Source of the DNA: Fomes fomentarius
Lineage: Eukaryota; Basidiomycota; Agaricomycetes; Polyporales; Polyporaceae
Direction of reading: 5' to 3'
NCBI GenBank assembly: GCA_022606135.1
Contig: JABYQN010000012.1
Span: 744,001-808,000, forward strand
DNA: 64,000 nucleotides
This document shows positions 33,425-44,736 of this stretch, piece by piece. How positions within the stretch are numbered: position 1 is the first letter of the stretch; each line of letters starts with the position of its first letter. Under the pieces are notes generated by a model. The model was given only the letters and a program-made list of their open reading frames with translations, had not been told where the DNA came from and made no database searches. The translations under genes and the position numbers were made by a program.

Positions 33425-35940
33425 ATGTCTGACCTCATGGAGAATCGCGACATTCGATCTCCATCTGACGCATCTCCGCAACAACCGCTAGAGGATCCTG
33501 GCCAAGGACCACCAGAGATGGTATGTTGACCTGACACCCTGATGTGTGGTCGGTGCTCGATCGTCGTCATTGTCCTTGGCGTCCATTGTGCAGCAGTAGT
33601 CTATCCGTCAGAGCTCATAGCTAACTAGTCGATTCTGTAAAGAATCCGTGGCGAAAGAGAAGGAGGAATGGCCTGAACTACTCCTGTGAAGTTGGGATGT
33701 CCCGCCCGCAAATGTATGTGAGGTGCTCTGTTTGTGTTCGTCAAGGTGACCCCTCAACTCGTGTAGCACCGCTGGTACGAGCGTGGAGATGACTTCACAG
33801 CGGAGGAAAAGAAAAAGGCTTGGGACGAGACCGCCAAAATTGTCAAAGACTACAGCGACGAGCTTGTGACACGCTGGAATAAGGAGATCGACACCCTCCT
33901 CGTCTATGTGCGTCCTCGCATATCCAAGTTCCTATCGACTATGAATGCTCATATTCATGCATCAAAGGCGGGTATTTTCTCCGCCGTGCTCACAGCTCTC
34001 ATAGTTGAGTCCTACAAACTCCTCTCTTCCCCACCACCAGACCCTATTTTCGTCACACTCCAGCAGATCTCCGTCCAGCTCAACAGCTTGTCCGTCAATC
34101 CTCCCTTCGTCAACTCTACTCAGCCGATCGTATCCCAGGCCCTTCCACCTGCTCCTCCCGCACCTCGGTGGGCTGTATGGCTCAATACCCTTTGGTTCTC
34201 GAGTCTCATATTCAGTCTCTGTGCCGCATCAGTCGGCATCATGGTCAAGCAATGGCTGAACGAGTACAGCACCGGACTCTTGGGTGATTCACGACATTTC
34301 GCTCGCCTCCGCCAACACCGCTTGCAAAATCTGGAAAGGTGGCATGTAGCAGAAATTGTCGCAGTCCTTCCAGTTCTCCTCCAGATCGCGTTGGCGCTGT
34401 TCTTTGGCGGTTTACTCGTTCTACTGTGGATCCTCAATTCAGACGTCGCTGCAGTCGCATCAGCACTCGTCGGTCTTCTATTTGCCTTCAAGATTGGCTC
34501 GTCGGTAATTCCCATCTTTCGAGCCGACTGCTGCTATCTTTCTCCTCCGGTCTACGTGTTCTTCAACGCCGGGCGCTCTGCAAAGGCTGCCATTTTCCAC
34601 TTGCATCGTTCAATGTGGAATGAGCTTTGCCATGTGAAAAGGTTTTTGAAATGCTCAGATAATGGCAGTGCTGCATTTTCCGACTGGGTGGAAAAGAACT
34701 TGAAGGACAGATCCTGGACGTTCACATGGTGGGGACACGAGCTCAGACAGATCTCTAAGTCCTCAAATGGCCTTGATGCCGCAATGGTGACAAAGGCGTA
34801 TGCCACCACCATGGACCAGTCCTATCTCAACGACTACGCCACCATTTGCTTCGCCGACTTTCTCTGGCCGTCGCAGGTTGGAGACTGCTACCGAGGACTG
34901 GCGTCTGAGATAAATCGCCACCAGCTGGACAAAACTGACATTCCCCTGACCATACAGAGTAATCGCTGGCCTGCGATTAAGCGTGCGACAGAGTTGGTCA
35001 GAGATAGTTTAGACACATCTGGACGTAGGGATATGGACCGATTCTGGGAGGACACATACAGAAGGGCGAAGATTCCTACCAGAGCAAGCAGCCACTGGCG
35101 CAACCACCTCTGGGCTAATGCACTATTGGACGGAAACACTTCCGTTGCATATGAGGAGATTGTCAAAGACTTTGGTGATGAAGATTACAGACATTGCAGC
35201 AACGCAGTTCGACGACGTGGTGAGCCGTCCATCCATCTCTATGTGGTACATGTGCTTGGCTGACAATCAGTGTGACATCAGCTGTACGTGTCGTAGAGCA
35301 AGTACTGCGGGAGCATTGCCAAAAAGCAGAGAATGGGTCCCTCAGACGGTGCTCATTGGCGTTACAAATGCTGCTCTCCTGGGTGTGCGCAAGTTCCAGT
35401 ACGAAGGACCCCGCAGAGGATGCCGAAACGGCGAAGGCCATCCGTGCGCTCACGCGCCACGGGCTGCTTTGCCACTTCAAGTGCTATACTACCGACGCTG
35501 GCAAGACACTCTCACTCGCTCGCAACAATACCCAAGTGGTAATCCGGAGGCTACGCACACTCTGTGAAAATCAAGCTCCAGACTTCATGACTCCCGAGCT
35601 GGTTGACGCGCTCATGCGACTTTATGAGGCGCATCAGGCAGAATTCCACAAGTATTTGGACGAATGCGAGCCATGGTTCTTGAAGCTCAAAGGTGAACGT
35701 GACGAGTCTAAAATGGTGCGTCTGTATGCTCGCAAGCTCTTGACGTGATTATACTGACAAGATTAACGACCTCCATAGAACGACCATGATGGCACTTCAG
35801 AGGACCAGCTCTCTGCGGCGGTAGAAGACAGATGCGACTCCACTGCGGCCACTCAAGTCTCTGTCGTTGAACAGCCGCATTCAGACACCCACCAACCTCT
35901 TGCCTCACATCACGTTTTTGAACATCACATCGCTTCATAG
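33425..35940 (+). pseudogene. DUF6535 membrane protein, copy 3, with a broken exon 2
   Basis: Exons by homology: 33425-33520, 33643-33713, 33767-35219, 35282-35715, 35779-35940. Exon 3 holds the complete domain and exon 5 is longer than in the other copies, ending HHIAS at TAG 35938. Exon 2 is damaged in two ways. The acceptor AG has moved by one base, leaving 71 nt instead of 72, and the Arg codon of the copy-2 sequence (CGA) is TGA at 33687-33689. Exons 1 and 3 share phase 0, so a transcript skipping exon 2 would encode an intact protein of about 715 residues. It is called a pseudogene with that reservation. Confidence 0.65.
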
Positions 35941-36370
35941 ATGCTCTGTTCGCTCTCCCGCCCGTGCCTCCACGATCCGTTCAAACCGTCCGTTTCAAAC
36001 GCTTTGACATCTGCCTCCTCTTCTCCCAGCTTACCTACTCACAATACTCCACTGTCTCTTCGCCCCGAGTAAACCGTACATGTTCTTGCTGCTGCCTTCT
36101 GTCGATCACTCGTTCTCTTCCACCGTGCGCTTCCCAATCTCCGTCTTTCTCCCTCGGCCCCACATGTATGTAGATCCTGTCTCAGACTTCGAGTTCCAAC
36201 GTGATGATATTGAAGGACAGAAGACATACTGACGTAGTTACCGACACCATCCGTACTATGCACGACACACCCTATGTTACATGCTTTGACTTGGCCGAGC
36301 CTTTGTCCTTGCCTACTCCTCGAACGACACATTGTTCGGCTTCGCCCGTGCACTGACAAGTTACCGCTTG
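35941..36370 (+). repeat. Cassette spacer, third copy
   Basis: Similar to 27120-27540 and to 12690-12850: the GTTCTTGCTGCT phrase, the CCTCGGCCCCACATG element and the CTTGGCCGAGCC stretch occur in the same order. No gene is seen. Confidence 0.6.
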
Positions 36371-37300
36371 GAGAGACTACGATGTACAGCTCACCTTGGA
36401 TGCTTCAGGTTCGAGGGTGTTCGAGGGTGTTCGAGTCTTTCGCCCGGCGCGCATGCTCTTCCCTCACACACTCTAGGACCGCTTCCGTAGTCCACACCTC
36501 CTGGTCCGTGGGGTGCATCCTTCGTCGGCGCGTCAGTACCGTGTAGGGTGGTATATTGTGCGACGCAAAGATGGAAGGATGCACTTTGCGCTTCGCGAGA
36601 GTACGGGGAAGAAGTCCCTTGCGGTGTGGATGACTGCGAAACCAGAGAACGCACCGAGGACGACGTTGCCGATGATGGTGAGCCGGGAGAAGCGGAACGT
36701 ACGAGTGGGCGAGGAGAAAGAGGCGGTTTGAGGTGAGGTAGATGGCGAGGCTCGCGGAGCAGATGCGCTGGGTCCACGAAGATGAAACGGGCTTGAAACT
36801 GCACAGAATACGATCGAAATTGAATGGACGGAACGTACCTCCTGGCGTGGCCATTTTTGAGCACCATGCTGTAGGATAGCGGGGTGACGAGCACGATGGG
36901 TGTGAGGAGGATGTATAGGAAGATCTTCCAGTTGCGCAGCCGCACTCTGCTCCGCCATCGACACACCCCGGAAGATACATGGGACATGACTCACCGCGGG
37001 TGAAACACCAACGCGAAGAGTGGAACGGCCGCCTCCATATCGCTGTCACGACAGGATATCCAGCTCGGTCTCCCCGGCGCCGTATTCTACAACAGATGGT
37101 GACACCCCTGATGCGCTCTGTGCGGAGAGGTCTTGCAGATCATGGTAGAGCTGACGGAGGAGGTATTCAGAAGAGCGCTGCTCTGTATTCACAAAAAGGA
37201 GATTGACGGTTAGAGCGGATGTTTGTGTGCTAGGAGGAGGTGTAAAGGGCACAACGACTAAGATATAGAGGAGCCCAGGGGGCAGGATTTCAGGCAGCAT
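36371..37300 (-). pseudogene. Relic of an unidentified membrane protein, copy 2
   Basis: The minus strand reads hydrophobic pieces such as NWKIFLYILLTPIVLVTPL and LTIIGNVVLGAFSGFAV in different frames. The junction CCAGGAGGTACGTT at about 36834 occurs in all three relics. A further segment, near 37100-37180, reads DLSAQSASGVSPSVVEY and has a counterpart, DLSAKSASGVSSL, at about 57470. Frame changes and lost segments make a functional product unlikely. It lies before FunK1 copy 2, as relic 1 lies before FunK1 copy 1. Confidence 0.5.
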
Positions 37301-37500
37301 GCCCTAGAGGAGCCTCACCGAAGCCTCACACCGACGTTGATGACGACAAGACCGAGAACCAGCAGGCGCTCATTCCCAATAGATCACATACGTCACCTGA
37401 AAGATCTGGACAGGATCTGGACCTCTTTACATAAGTTCACGCAAATGGACGTTCGCAGTTCATAACTACTAACTCGTGTACTCAACATCAACTATCACTC

Positions 37501-38499
37501 ATGCACTCGTCTGCTGAACCCTCGCTCAGACAAGACTGTCCGCGGCTGTCGGAGGGCACAATCGTGCAGTGCGCTATCCGAGAGCGTGCCTCGGGGGAAC
37601 AGAAGATCGCGGACCACATGCCGCGAGTGGTGGACGAGCCTCAAAACGACGAGTACAACACCCGTATCTTCCATGAGAGGCTCGGACTTCCCTTCAAGAA
37701 GTACCACGATGTATCCAAGGGAACCGAGAGCAAGGTCCATCGCATGATCACGATGGAACGCTTGCAACTGCTGCACACGCTGACGGGGAAAGCATTCGTC
37801 GAAGGCTGGGTCCAGTTGACGTGGGGTATGTTGCATTTATGTGCTCCTCACTTGAGATTGACTGCGCACACAGCGCATTATCTCAGCTGGTGCAACGGCA
37901 TTCAGCACAAGGGCATCAGCCTGAACAACCTCATGTACCGCCGCAATTCGGACAACACCATCTATGCAGTACTGAACGACTGGGATCTCTCCGTCGACTC
38001 GTGCGGTGGCCAGACGCAGAGCACCTTGGGACTGACGGGCGCGGCACCCTTCATGGCTATCGACCTTCTCAATCAGAGAGCCCTTGCCGGGAAAATTCGC
38101 CATCTGTACCGCCATGATCTCCTATGGGTCTTCCTATGGGTCGTCCACTGTTGCCTGAATGGAGAGAGGCTCGTCCCAATACCCCGTATCTTCAAGAAAT
38201 GGAGTACCACTGACGTGAATGCATGTGGTGGGGCAAAGTACCGTTTCCTGCGCGATGGCTATACCACGGTCAAACCCACCTCCTCGTGGACGTCAGAATC
38301 CCCGCTCGCATCTGCATTACTCCTCTATCTTCGGGTTTCCGAAGCACGGGCGCTACGAGTTGCCGTTGAGGAGTCGAAAGTGATAGAAGAGGAAGATGTG
38401 TCAGATGTAGTTTGGAAGGGGTTCTGGTCTTTTGTTCGAGAGAAGTCTAAGTGCAAGCCTGAACTGCATTCCCTTCTTGATCTTGCCAAGTTAACGTAG
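37501..38499 (+). CDS. Truncated FunK1-type kinase lacking the catalytic Asp
   Basis: Homologous to the second half of the FunK1 copy at 14884, from the residues LSEGTIVQCA onward; the whole N-terminal FunK1 region is missing. The frame is open from 37501 to the stop at 38499. A typical 48-nt intron (37826-37873, GTATGT to CAG) matches an intron in copy 1 but is a multiple of three, so spliced (316 aa) and unspliced (332 aa) forms are both open. The HRD-like motif reads QHKGIS, with Gly where copy 1 has Asp, while NNLMYRR and NDWDLS (DFG position) are kept. Without an N-lobe and with the Asp lost it cannot be an ordinary kinase. It may be a pseudokinase or a decaying gene that still happens to be open. 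Confidence 0.7.
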   Translation: MHSSAEPSLRQDCPRLSEGTIVQCAIRERASGEQKIADHMPRVVDEPQNDEYNTRIFHERLGLPFKKYHDVSKGTESKVHRMITMERLQLLHTLTGKAFVEGWVQLTWGMLHLCAPHLRLTAHTAHYLSWCNGIQHKGISLNNLMYRRNSDNTIYAVLNDWDLSVDSCGGQTQSTLGLTGAAPFMAIDLLNQRALAGKIRHLYRHDLLWVFLWVVHCCLNGERLVPIPRIFKKWSTTDVNACGGAKYRFLRDGYTTVKPTSSWTSESPLASALLLYLRVSEARALRVAVEESKVIEEEDVSDVVWKGFWSFVREKSKCKPELHSLLDLAKLT

Positions 38500-38784
38500 C
38501 ACTCATGTATGTCGCGAATCTGGATCTGGTCACAATATTACATGGTCAAGAGCATTTGAAAGCATATTCGGACTGAGATTCGGACGAGTTCATGAGCTCA
38601 CTCTGAGCTCACTGGTCACCTTGCAGGCGAATTACATCCCTTAAAGTGTACATACATCGAGGCGCACAACAGTCTTTACGTTTTAATTCACACATCATCG
38701 AATCATCCCCCGCCAGAGCTCTTCAATGTGGTGCGATGTAAAAGCCCCAGATTCAGAGTCAAATTACTGCATTCGATCCCATCC
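38500..38784. other. Spacer between FunK1 copy 2 and the ALKBH6-like gene
   Basis: Convergent 3' ends meet here. The sequence has a degenerate counterpart at 17500-17934. No gene or RNA is recognised. Confidence 0.5.
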
Positions 38785-39970
38785 TCACTGCTGTCCCCTC
38801 AGCTTCTTGAACAACGCCCCGCCAGCAGCCGTCACCTTCTCAACGTCGCGACACGTCAAGCTGTACCTCAACCCACGCTCGAGAAATCCTCCATTCTGGA
38901 CCACCTCCTTGACCTTCTCGTCTCGCAGCATCGCCGGCGCGTTCGCGATTTTCTCCCCAGGCGACCGGCTCCCAGGCGCAAAGCTGTCCTCCTGGACATC
39001 GTCGATCCCATGCAAGCGCGCCTGATACATCGACGAGGTTGTGATGACCAGGCTGCGCGGCTCGAGGAGGAGCGTGTGGGTTGGTATGGGGTCGATCGGC
39101 CGGCCTGTGCTAGACAGTGCCGAGGACGACGTGGCTGGAGTCGGTGCTGGAGGTGACGCAGGATCCGAAGAGTCGTCGCTGTACTGGTAGTAGTGGAAGA
39201 TCGTATGCGAGCCGAGGGACAACGTTGCGACTACCGGATGGTACGCTGGACCGTCTTCGTGTGGCTACGGCCTGAGTCAGGTCGTGCACTCAGTAGAGAC
39301 TCGGATCTCGATCCTCGTACCATGATGCCCTGGCCCGGTGCATACTGTGTTCAACGTTAAACGTGTCCGTTTAATCACTACACTGAGGTGCGAGCCTACC
39401 TCGTTCATGATGATATGGTTTGGTTGCCCATGTGCAGAGTGCTTGAACACGCCCGTATCTCGTATCCGTCCGATGATGTCCGGGCTGATTTCAAAGGCCA
39501 GAGATGAGCAAGACTCCATCGGCGACGGTATTGCGTGGTAGGACACACTAAGAGTTAACAAAGGAGGGCATATCTTGCGGTATCAGCGTTTTCTTCGCAG
39601 TCAGATCACCTCCTACGGTAGAACCGCATATCACTCCTAATCCTTGCACAATGAATATTTGTGGGGGTGCTCACCCCAAATTTGCAGCCTACTCCGGGTC
39701 ACAAAAGTCAGTACCTCGAAGGATGGGATCGTTGGCACATGATGACATGCCTGCGATTCGCCAGCCGCTTCCACCATGGCTGAGGGGCTTCTTCGATCTG
39801 TTTGTCGTGGCGCGAGGTCAATGAGCGTGCACCGATGCATCCGCGGAGCCTGAACACATCACGGATACCTTGCGGAGCAGATACTCCTCCTCGTCCTCCG
39901 TCACGAACTCGGGTATGTAGTACGTGGACTCCGTTCCGGGCACGAGATAGTGATCCAAGTCGATCGACAT
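38785..39970 (-). CDS. ALKBH6: ALKBH6-like 2-oxoglutarate/Fe(II) dioxygenase, 271 aa
   Basis: AlkB-family non-haem iron dioxygenase, of the ALKBH6 type. The family's nucleic-acid substrate is not well defined; cytosol or nucleus is likely. Exons: 39970-39869, 39797-39751, 39688-39675, 39612-39549, 39484-39400, 39344-39321, 39264-38785, in phase throughout. Family marks in order: YYIPEFVTEDEEEYLLRK, WWKRLANRRLQIWGG, MPSFVNSYPDII, NHIIMNEYAPGQGIMPHED, SLGSHTIFHYY. Iron ligands are H114, D116 and probably H197 in LHGI; the 2OG-binding RxSxTxR box is RYSLTCR at 245-251. Exons of 14 and 24 nt are present. The intron 39689-39750 starts with GC instead of GT. A Pro/Ser-rich insert lies at about residues 140-175. 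Confidence 0.9.
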
Positions 39971-40430
39971 CGTTGGGGCTGAGGTGGATCTATATAAATT
40001 ATTTCGGTCAGGAAGCAAACGCCAATCACTGTAGGATTATCCTACGAAGCCTCGTTGAATGAGCTTACACAGACTCAATGGAGTTCTTCGTTGACCAAGT
40101 ATGTCAACAAGGTTTGAACGCCACCAAGGTGGATGAAGCCAGAAGTAGCGCACGTTGCCAAACCGTGACCCAAGCGCTAGCACTCGCACTAAGGCTACAG
40201 CCTCAGGCCCCCCTGCGCCATTATCACACAGACTGGCAAAAATGTCGACAGGCACAGTGACGATGACATACTATGATATCACATTGCGATTAGAGCATTA
40301 GTATACTGGTACAGGTGAGATACAGAGGAGACACGAGATACTGTCAGAAGTCCACATTCAGCGTAGAGTGTACACCACCAATAGTAGCGCAGTAAGTTGA
40401 TGAAAACAATTGGAGCGATCAATTCCCCCT
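39971..40430. other. Intergenic
   Basis: Upstream of the ALKBH6-like gene and downstream of the BAG gene, both on the minus strand. Nothing is recognised beyond short A/T-rich stretches that fit a promoter and a 3' UTR. Confidence 0.5.
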
Positions 40431-42991
40431 TCACTCAGACCCGAGATCCGACCAATCGCTCTCGTTCTTCGCTGCATCGAAATCGTCCTTGGTGATGTCC
40501 AACTCCTCGAATTCCTCTCCAGCCCGCATGTCCTTCGGAGCATCGTCTGCGAGAGGCGTAGAAAAGAGAAGGAACGTGTCTTCACCGCCAGATGTCGATG
40601 CTGTCGATGCGTTTCGTGTTATAGCTAGTGCAGACGGCGCGGGAGTAGAGTCCGCGGTGAAGAATTCCGTGTCGTCCGAAGCAGACAGAGGTGGGAGCTC
40701 TGCATCCGCGGTGAGGAACGTTGCGTCGGTCGCGGCGGATGCTGTGCGAGAGATCGCCTCGAGAGCTTGGATCTGAGTCTCAGGAGCCGGTGAGGGAAGA
40801 GGGCTGGTAGATCGGATAGGTGTGAGAGGATGGGAGTCACCGGGAGCTGGAACGACCACAGGCGAGTCTAGTACTTGCTCGTCAGATGCGCTGGACTCGG
40901 GCGCAGACGCCCCTGAAGGCAGCGAGCTGGCGATCGTGCAGTCATCCCAGGTCGTTCCCTGCGCGCCATCCAAGACCGCGTTAGAATCGACAAGGAACCC
41001 GCTAGGACTCGGATCGGCCGACTCCTCTCCAATCAAATCCACATCCGAGTCGACGTCCAACACCGAGCCAGCAACGTCTCCACAACCGTCACCAGGCAGG
41101 CCAGGAGGAGAGGCCGGGTCTGTTTCCGGCAACGACGAATCAGCGAGTGAATCGCAGCTGCTTACTGCGTCTGCTGTAAGCTCACTGGTATCGTTGATGT
41201 TGTCGGTGGTGACAGGCGAGAGGATCGGAGAGGATGGGTCGCTGCCAAGGAGATAGGAAGGTTCATCGACGGCGGGGGACAAGTCGACGGTTGTGGCGTC
41301 AACGGGAGCGACAGTGGCAGGAGCAGACACGGCAGCAGAAGACGTTGGATTGGAAGTACTAGTGGGGGCGGTGGGCTCCAAGACTGACGGTCCCTCAACA
41401 AGAACCGACTCAGAGACAGTGGTGGGAGTAGAAGACTCAGCGACTGGAGCCTCCTCAGCACAGTCAACAGTGGCAGGTGCGATATCAGCCTCGGCTGGGG
41501 CGGAGGACTCCGACACATGCAAACGCTCCTTGCTCCGCTCGCGTTCCCTCTCCCTGCTCGCCTCGACGTTGCGCTCCATCGCCTCCAACGCACGCTCAAC
41601 CTCCTTCACAACCTCCCTCCGGCGCCCACGGACCTCATCGTCGCCATTACTCTCAACAGCGTCGAGACGCGTAAGCAGGTCATTCAGCGCGTGCTCGTAC
41701 GCGTGCACAGGCGTGTTGTTTGGCGTGTACGCGAGCTTCTGCTCCAATCCATCCTCGGAGATGGGGGACTCGGGCACGGGGCTGGCGAAGTTGAAGTCAA
41801 GGTGCTCGGGAAGCTCGAATGCGTCCTCGAGCTTCCGAAGTGCATCCTCGACCGTCTTGATCTCCGTCAGAGAAAGACGGCGGGCCCGGCGTGCGCGGTA
41901 GAAGTGCAGTAATTTGGCGGCGATAGCGGGTGGGAGAGCGGGCGTGCGATGTAGCTCTGTACCTTCCTTGGCAGCGCTGGCTTGGGTCTCTGGCTCTGTG
42001 GGACTAGCCGTCGGAGCAGCTGCCGGCTTTGGCGCGGGCTCAGTGGGACGGGGCTGGGTGACGGGAGTGGCTGGAATGGGTGCGGGTGTCGTCACTGGGA
42101 CGTTGAAGTGTACGTGTTTGGGCACTGAAGGTCCAGTCACGAACTCCGGCGGAGTGCGGCCACGGGAAGGCTGCTGAGCATCGAATAGGTCGGAGTAGAG
42201 GACGAGGAGAGACTCCTGGACGTCGGGGTCGGTCTCGCTGCGAATGCGTGCCTCTAACTCTTCCTTAAATGTCGGGAGCTTCGTCGGGGCGTAGCTTGGG
42301 ATGGCGGGGGAGCCGGGAGTGGGATAGGCGGCGGGAACATCTATCGCCTTTCCCTTACCTTTGCGATCAACGATAGGGGGAGCCGGGGCGTGCCCAGTGA
42401 TGGGGACGGACTGGCGAGGGACGCGGTTCATTCGCTGAAAGGATCAATGTCAGATATACATAATTGGCGCGAAAAAAAATCTGCACGCACTTCCTGTCCA
42501 CGAGCCTGGCTCGTGATAGGGACCGGGACTTCAGGAGCGACTGAGAGTCCCAGACCGAGGAGTGCCAGAAGGGAGGCCTCTTGGTTCTGCCGGGCGCGAG
42601 CACGACGCTGTGCTTCTTGACGGGCAGCAGCCTCAGCGATAGCTTGCGCACGTTGCACTTCACGCTGCCGAGCGAGGATACCATTGAGAAGCTCTGCCTC
42701 CCGGGATATGTGACTGTACGCTAGTCGCTCTGTGGAGTACGCGGAAGCGCGGTTGAACGGGCCACATGGGAAAGACTGAGCAGGGGCAAAGGGGCCTCCA
42801 TGACTGTGGAAAAAGCTTTCAGCCTGGCGTGCACGTTCGCGTTGGCGTCCGATGGCCCGCACACGAGCCTGAGCGACCGCGTACTCGTGCGCAGCATCGC
42901 GAGCGACAGAATCCAGGTAGTCGACTTCTGAGTAGTAGTCGGGAATAGGGTAAGCGGAAGCCTGCCTAGGGATTGTGGTGAAGACGAGCAT
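40431..42991 (-). CDS. BAG-domain co-chaperone, 834 aa
   Basis: BAG proteins bind the Hsp70 ATPase domain and speed nucleotide release. Two exons: 42991-42491 and 42434-40431, joined at QARGQE and RMNRVPR. The N-terminal 110 residues are charged and helical with many R, Q and E. A Pro/Ala/Thr-rich linker follows. An IQ-like basic helix, KLLHFYRARRARRLS, comes before the acidic helix VEDALRKLEDAFELP. The BAG helices are around AYEHALNDLLTRLDAVES and REVVKEVERALEAMER. The last 350 residues are acidic, rich in S, P, T and E, and presumably disordered. This layout is common in basidiomycete BAG proteins. A scrambled partial copy lies at 55985-56240. Confidence 0.82.
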
Positions 42992-43759
42992 ATTAAGATG
43001 TGTTCAGCGGGCGGAAATGTGGCAGAAGATAGAGGAGTTAGGCAAGGGGGCGGGCACTGAGAGTGTTATATAGAACCGATGGGGCAAAGCTTGCTAAGCA
43101 TTGTGAGGAACACGTCGCCCCGACGCGCGTCCTTGGTGATTCATCGCGTGTGGTTATGCTGTGGCCGTGTATTCGCTTTGTGGAATGCGCTAGACAAGGT
43201 TCCACAAGCGCCAGAACGCGCCAGAAAACGCCAGAACGCGGTCACGTGCTGGAAGGCGCGGCTGGGCTGTGTCATGGACCACAGGATAACACAGCACAGC
43301 TGTCCCGTATAGGATCCCATATCTTTATTGACACGTACCACTGACTCTCTCCCACCCTGATCCCTCCGACCATCCACGGAAACGTGGATGCGGGGCAGTG
43401 AGCGGGGTATACCGAGTTCACGTTTCCTGAACAAAGCGAAGAAACCAATTGCATTGAGAGGCGCGTCTGATGGAACTTACGCAAGGCGAGAAAAGTAGAG
43501 CAAGCGGATGTCAGACACATAGTAAAACCAAGAGATAAGTAGTTGATCTCATGGTTGAATTGATGCCTTCGGTATATGTTCAACCGCTTGCTCTTCCCCG
43601 CATTAGTAACTCCGATCGCCCATAGAAAGGGGCGAGAAGCAGTTGTCGGGGTACGATGGATGTCGACCTGGAACGCATCGGCGCAAAAGTTGTTTTCCAA
43701 GACACTACTACTAGTGATACATATACGTGCCCTGTCATATCACCAGCCCTACGCCAGTG
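42992..43759. other. Intergenic
   Basis: Contains the promoter of the BAG gene and the 3' region of the deaminase-like gene. A short GCCAGAACGCGCCAGAAAACGCC tandem around 43210-43240 is the only noticeable repeat. No gene is recognised. Confidence 0.5.
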
Positions 43760-44736
43760 TCAGCTCTGATGGTGTCGAGGGAATTGGCAAGACGTACGCA
43801 CCATTCCAGCAAAGAGACGGATGTCAGCGTGCGTTTCGTACTGTCCGCTCTGAGCATCGTTCACTTTCACAACCTCAAACCTACCCACATCCGCATCCCA
43901 GTGGAAGACCCTCTTCACTCCTGCCCATCGACACCACTCCAAACACCGCCAACAAGGCTTTGCGCTTCCCATGCCGTTTTTCGTGAAGCGTGCTACGTAG
44001 ATATCTGCCCCGTTGGCACGAGGATCGCGACGACGGGCGTCCCACCCCCGATCTCCGTCCTTGAGACGGGTCGCAGTGTTGCAGTTCAGGTGCGTGCTAT
44101 GGTCTGAGGTACTAGACCCGACGGAGTGCGATGACCCGTGTGATGAAGAAGGGCGACTCTCGCCACCACTCTCTCCGTCACTGGACAGACCACTACTCGT
44201 CCCCGGGCGCGGAGCGGGCAGATCGCTTCGACTAGGGCTGCGCCGACCACGCTTGCTCTTGGGTTGCTTAGAGCCGCGCGGGGTCACGGTAGGCAAGCTG
44301 GTCCTCGTACTCGAAGATGGCGGGAATTGACCCGTAGAGGTAATCCTCTGTACCCGCGACCCCTTTTGCCCCTTTTGTTGTATTTGATTGTGGTGTTGCA
44401 GCTGGTGAAACCCGACGCTCCATGCCTTGAACTTGCGTCTTGAACGACGGGGACATGCCAGTAAGGCTGAAGATGGCGTGCATCTCTGCATGCATAGACA
44501 CAGGCTTCACGGTGTCTCAAGCATGAGGCATATGCATTGGCCTATGAGATGTGCAGACTCACCTTGCGATGACCGTGCGTCCTGACTTCCATGCCATCAT
44601 AGTGAGGGCGGTGGTGATTGTAGCCAGACGATATGACCTTTCCTCCCTTCACCATCACTGCACCAAGCGTGAAGCACATTGAGCTCTTCGAGGCAGCCTC
44701 GGCACACTGGGAGAGGTAAAACTGAGTCTTGTTCAT
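43760..44736 (-). CDS. Cytidine-deaminase-like zinc protein, about 284 aa
   Basis: Zinc-dependent nucleoside or nucleotide deaminase fold. Exons: 44736-44563, 44504-44412, 44347-43760. It begins MNKTQFYLSQCAEAA, then LGAVMVKGGKVISSGYN, the usual first strand pair. The zinc motif MHAEMHAI (H63, E65) and the PCWRC motif (220-224) are both present. The two zinc motifs are normally some 30-40 residues apart; here about 155 residues of Ser-, Gly-, Pro- and Arg-rich sequence lie between them. The donor of intron 2 (GTTTCA at 44411) is weak, but it is the junction I found that keeps the frame. The C-terminus could instead splice at the GTGCGT near 43794. Substrate unknown. Confidence 0.75.

Noticed and set aside
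41293..41901. Plus-strand frames opposite the BAG gene
   Set aside because: Products rich in A, G, S, T and V mirror the acidic low-complexity tail on the minus strand; no independent signals.
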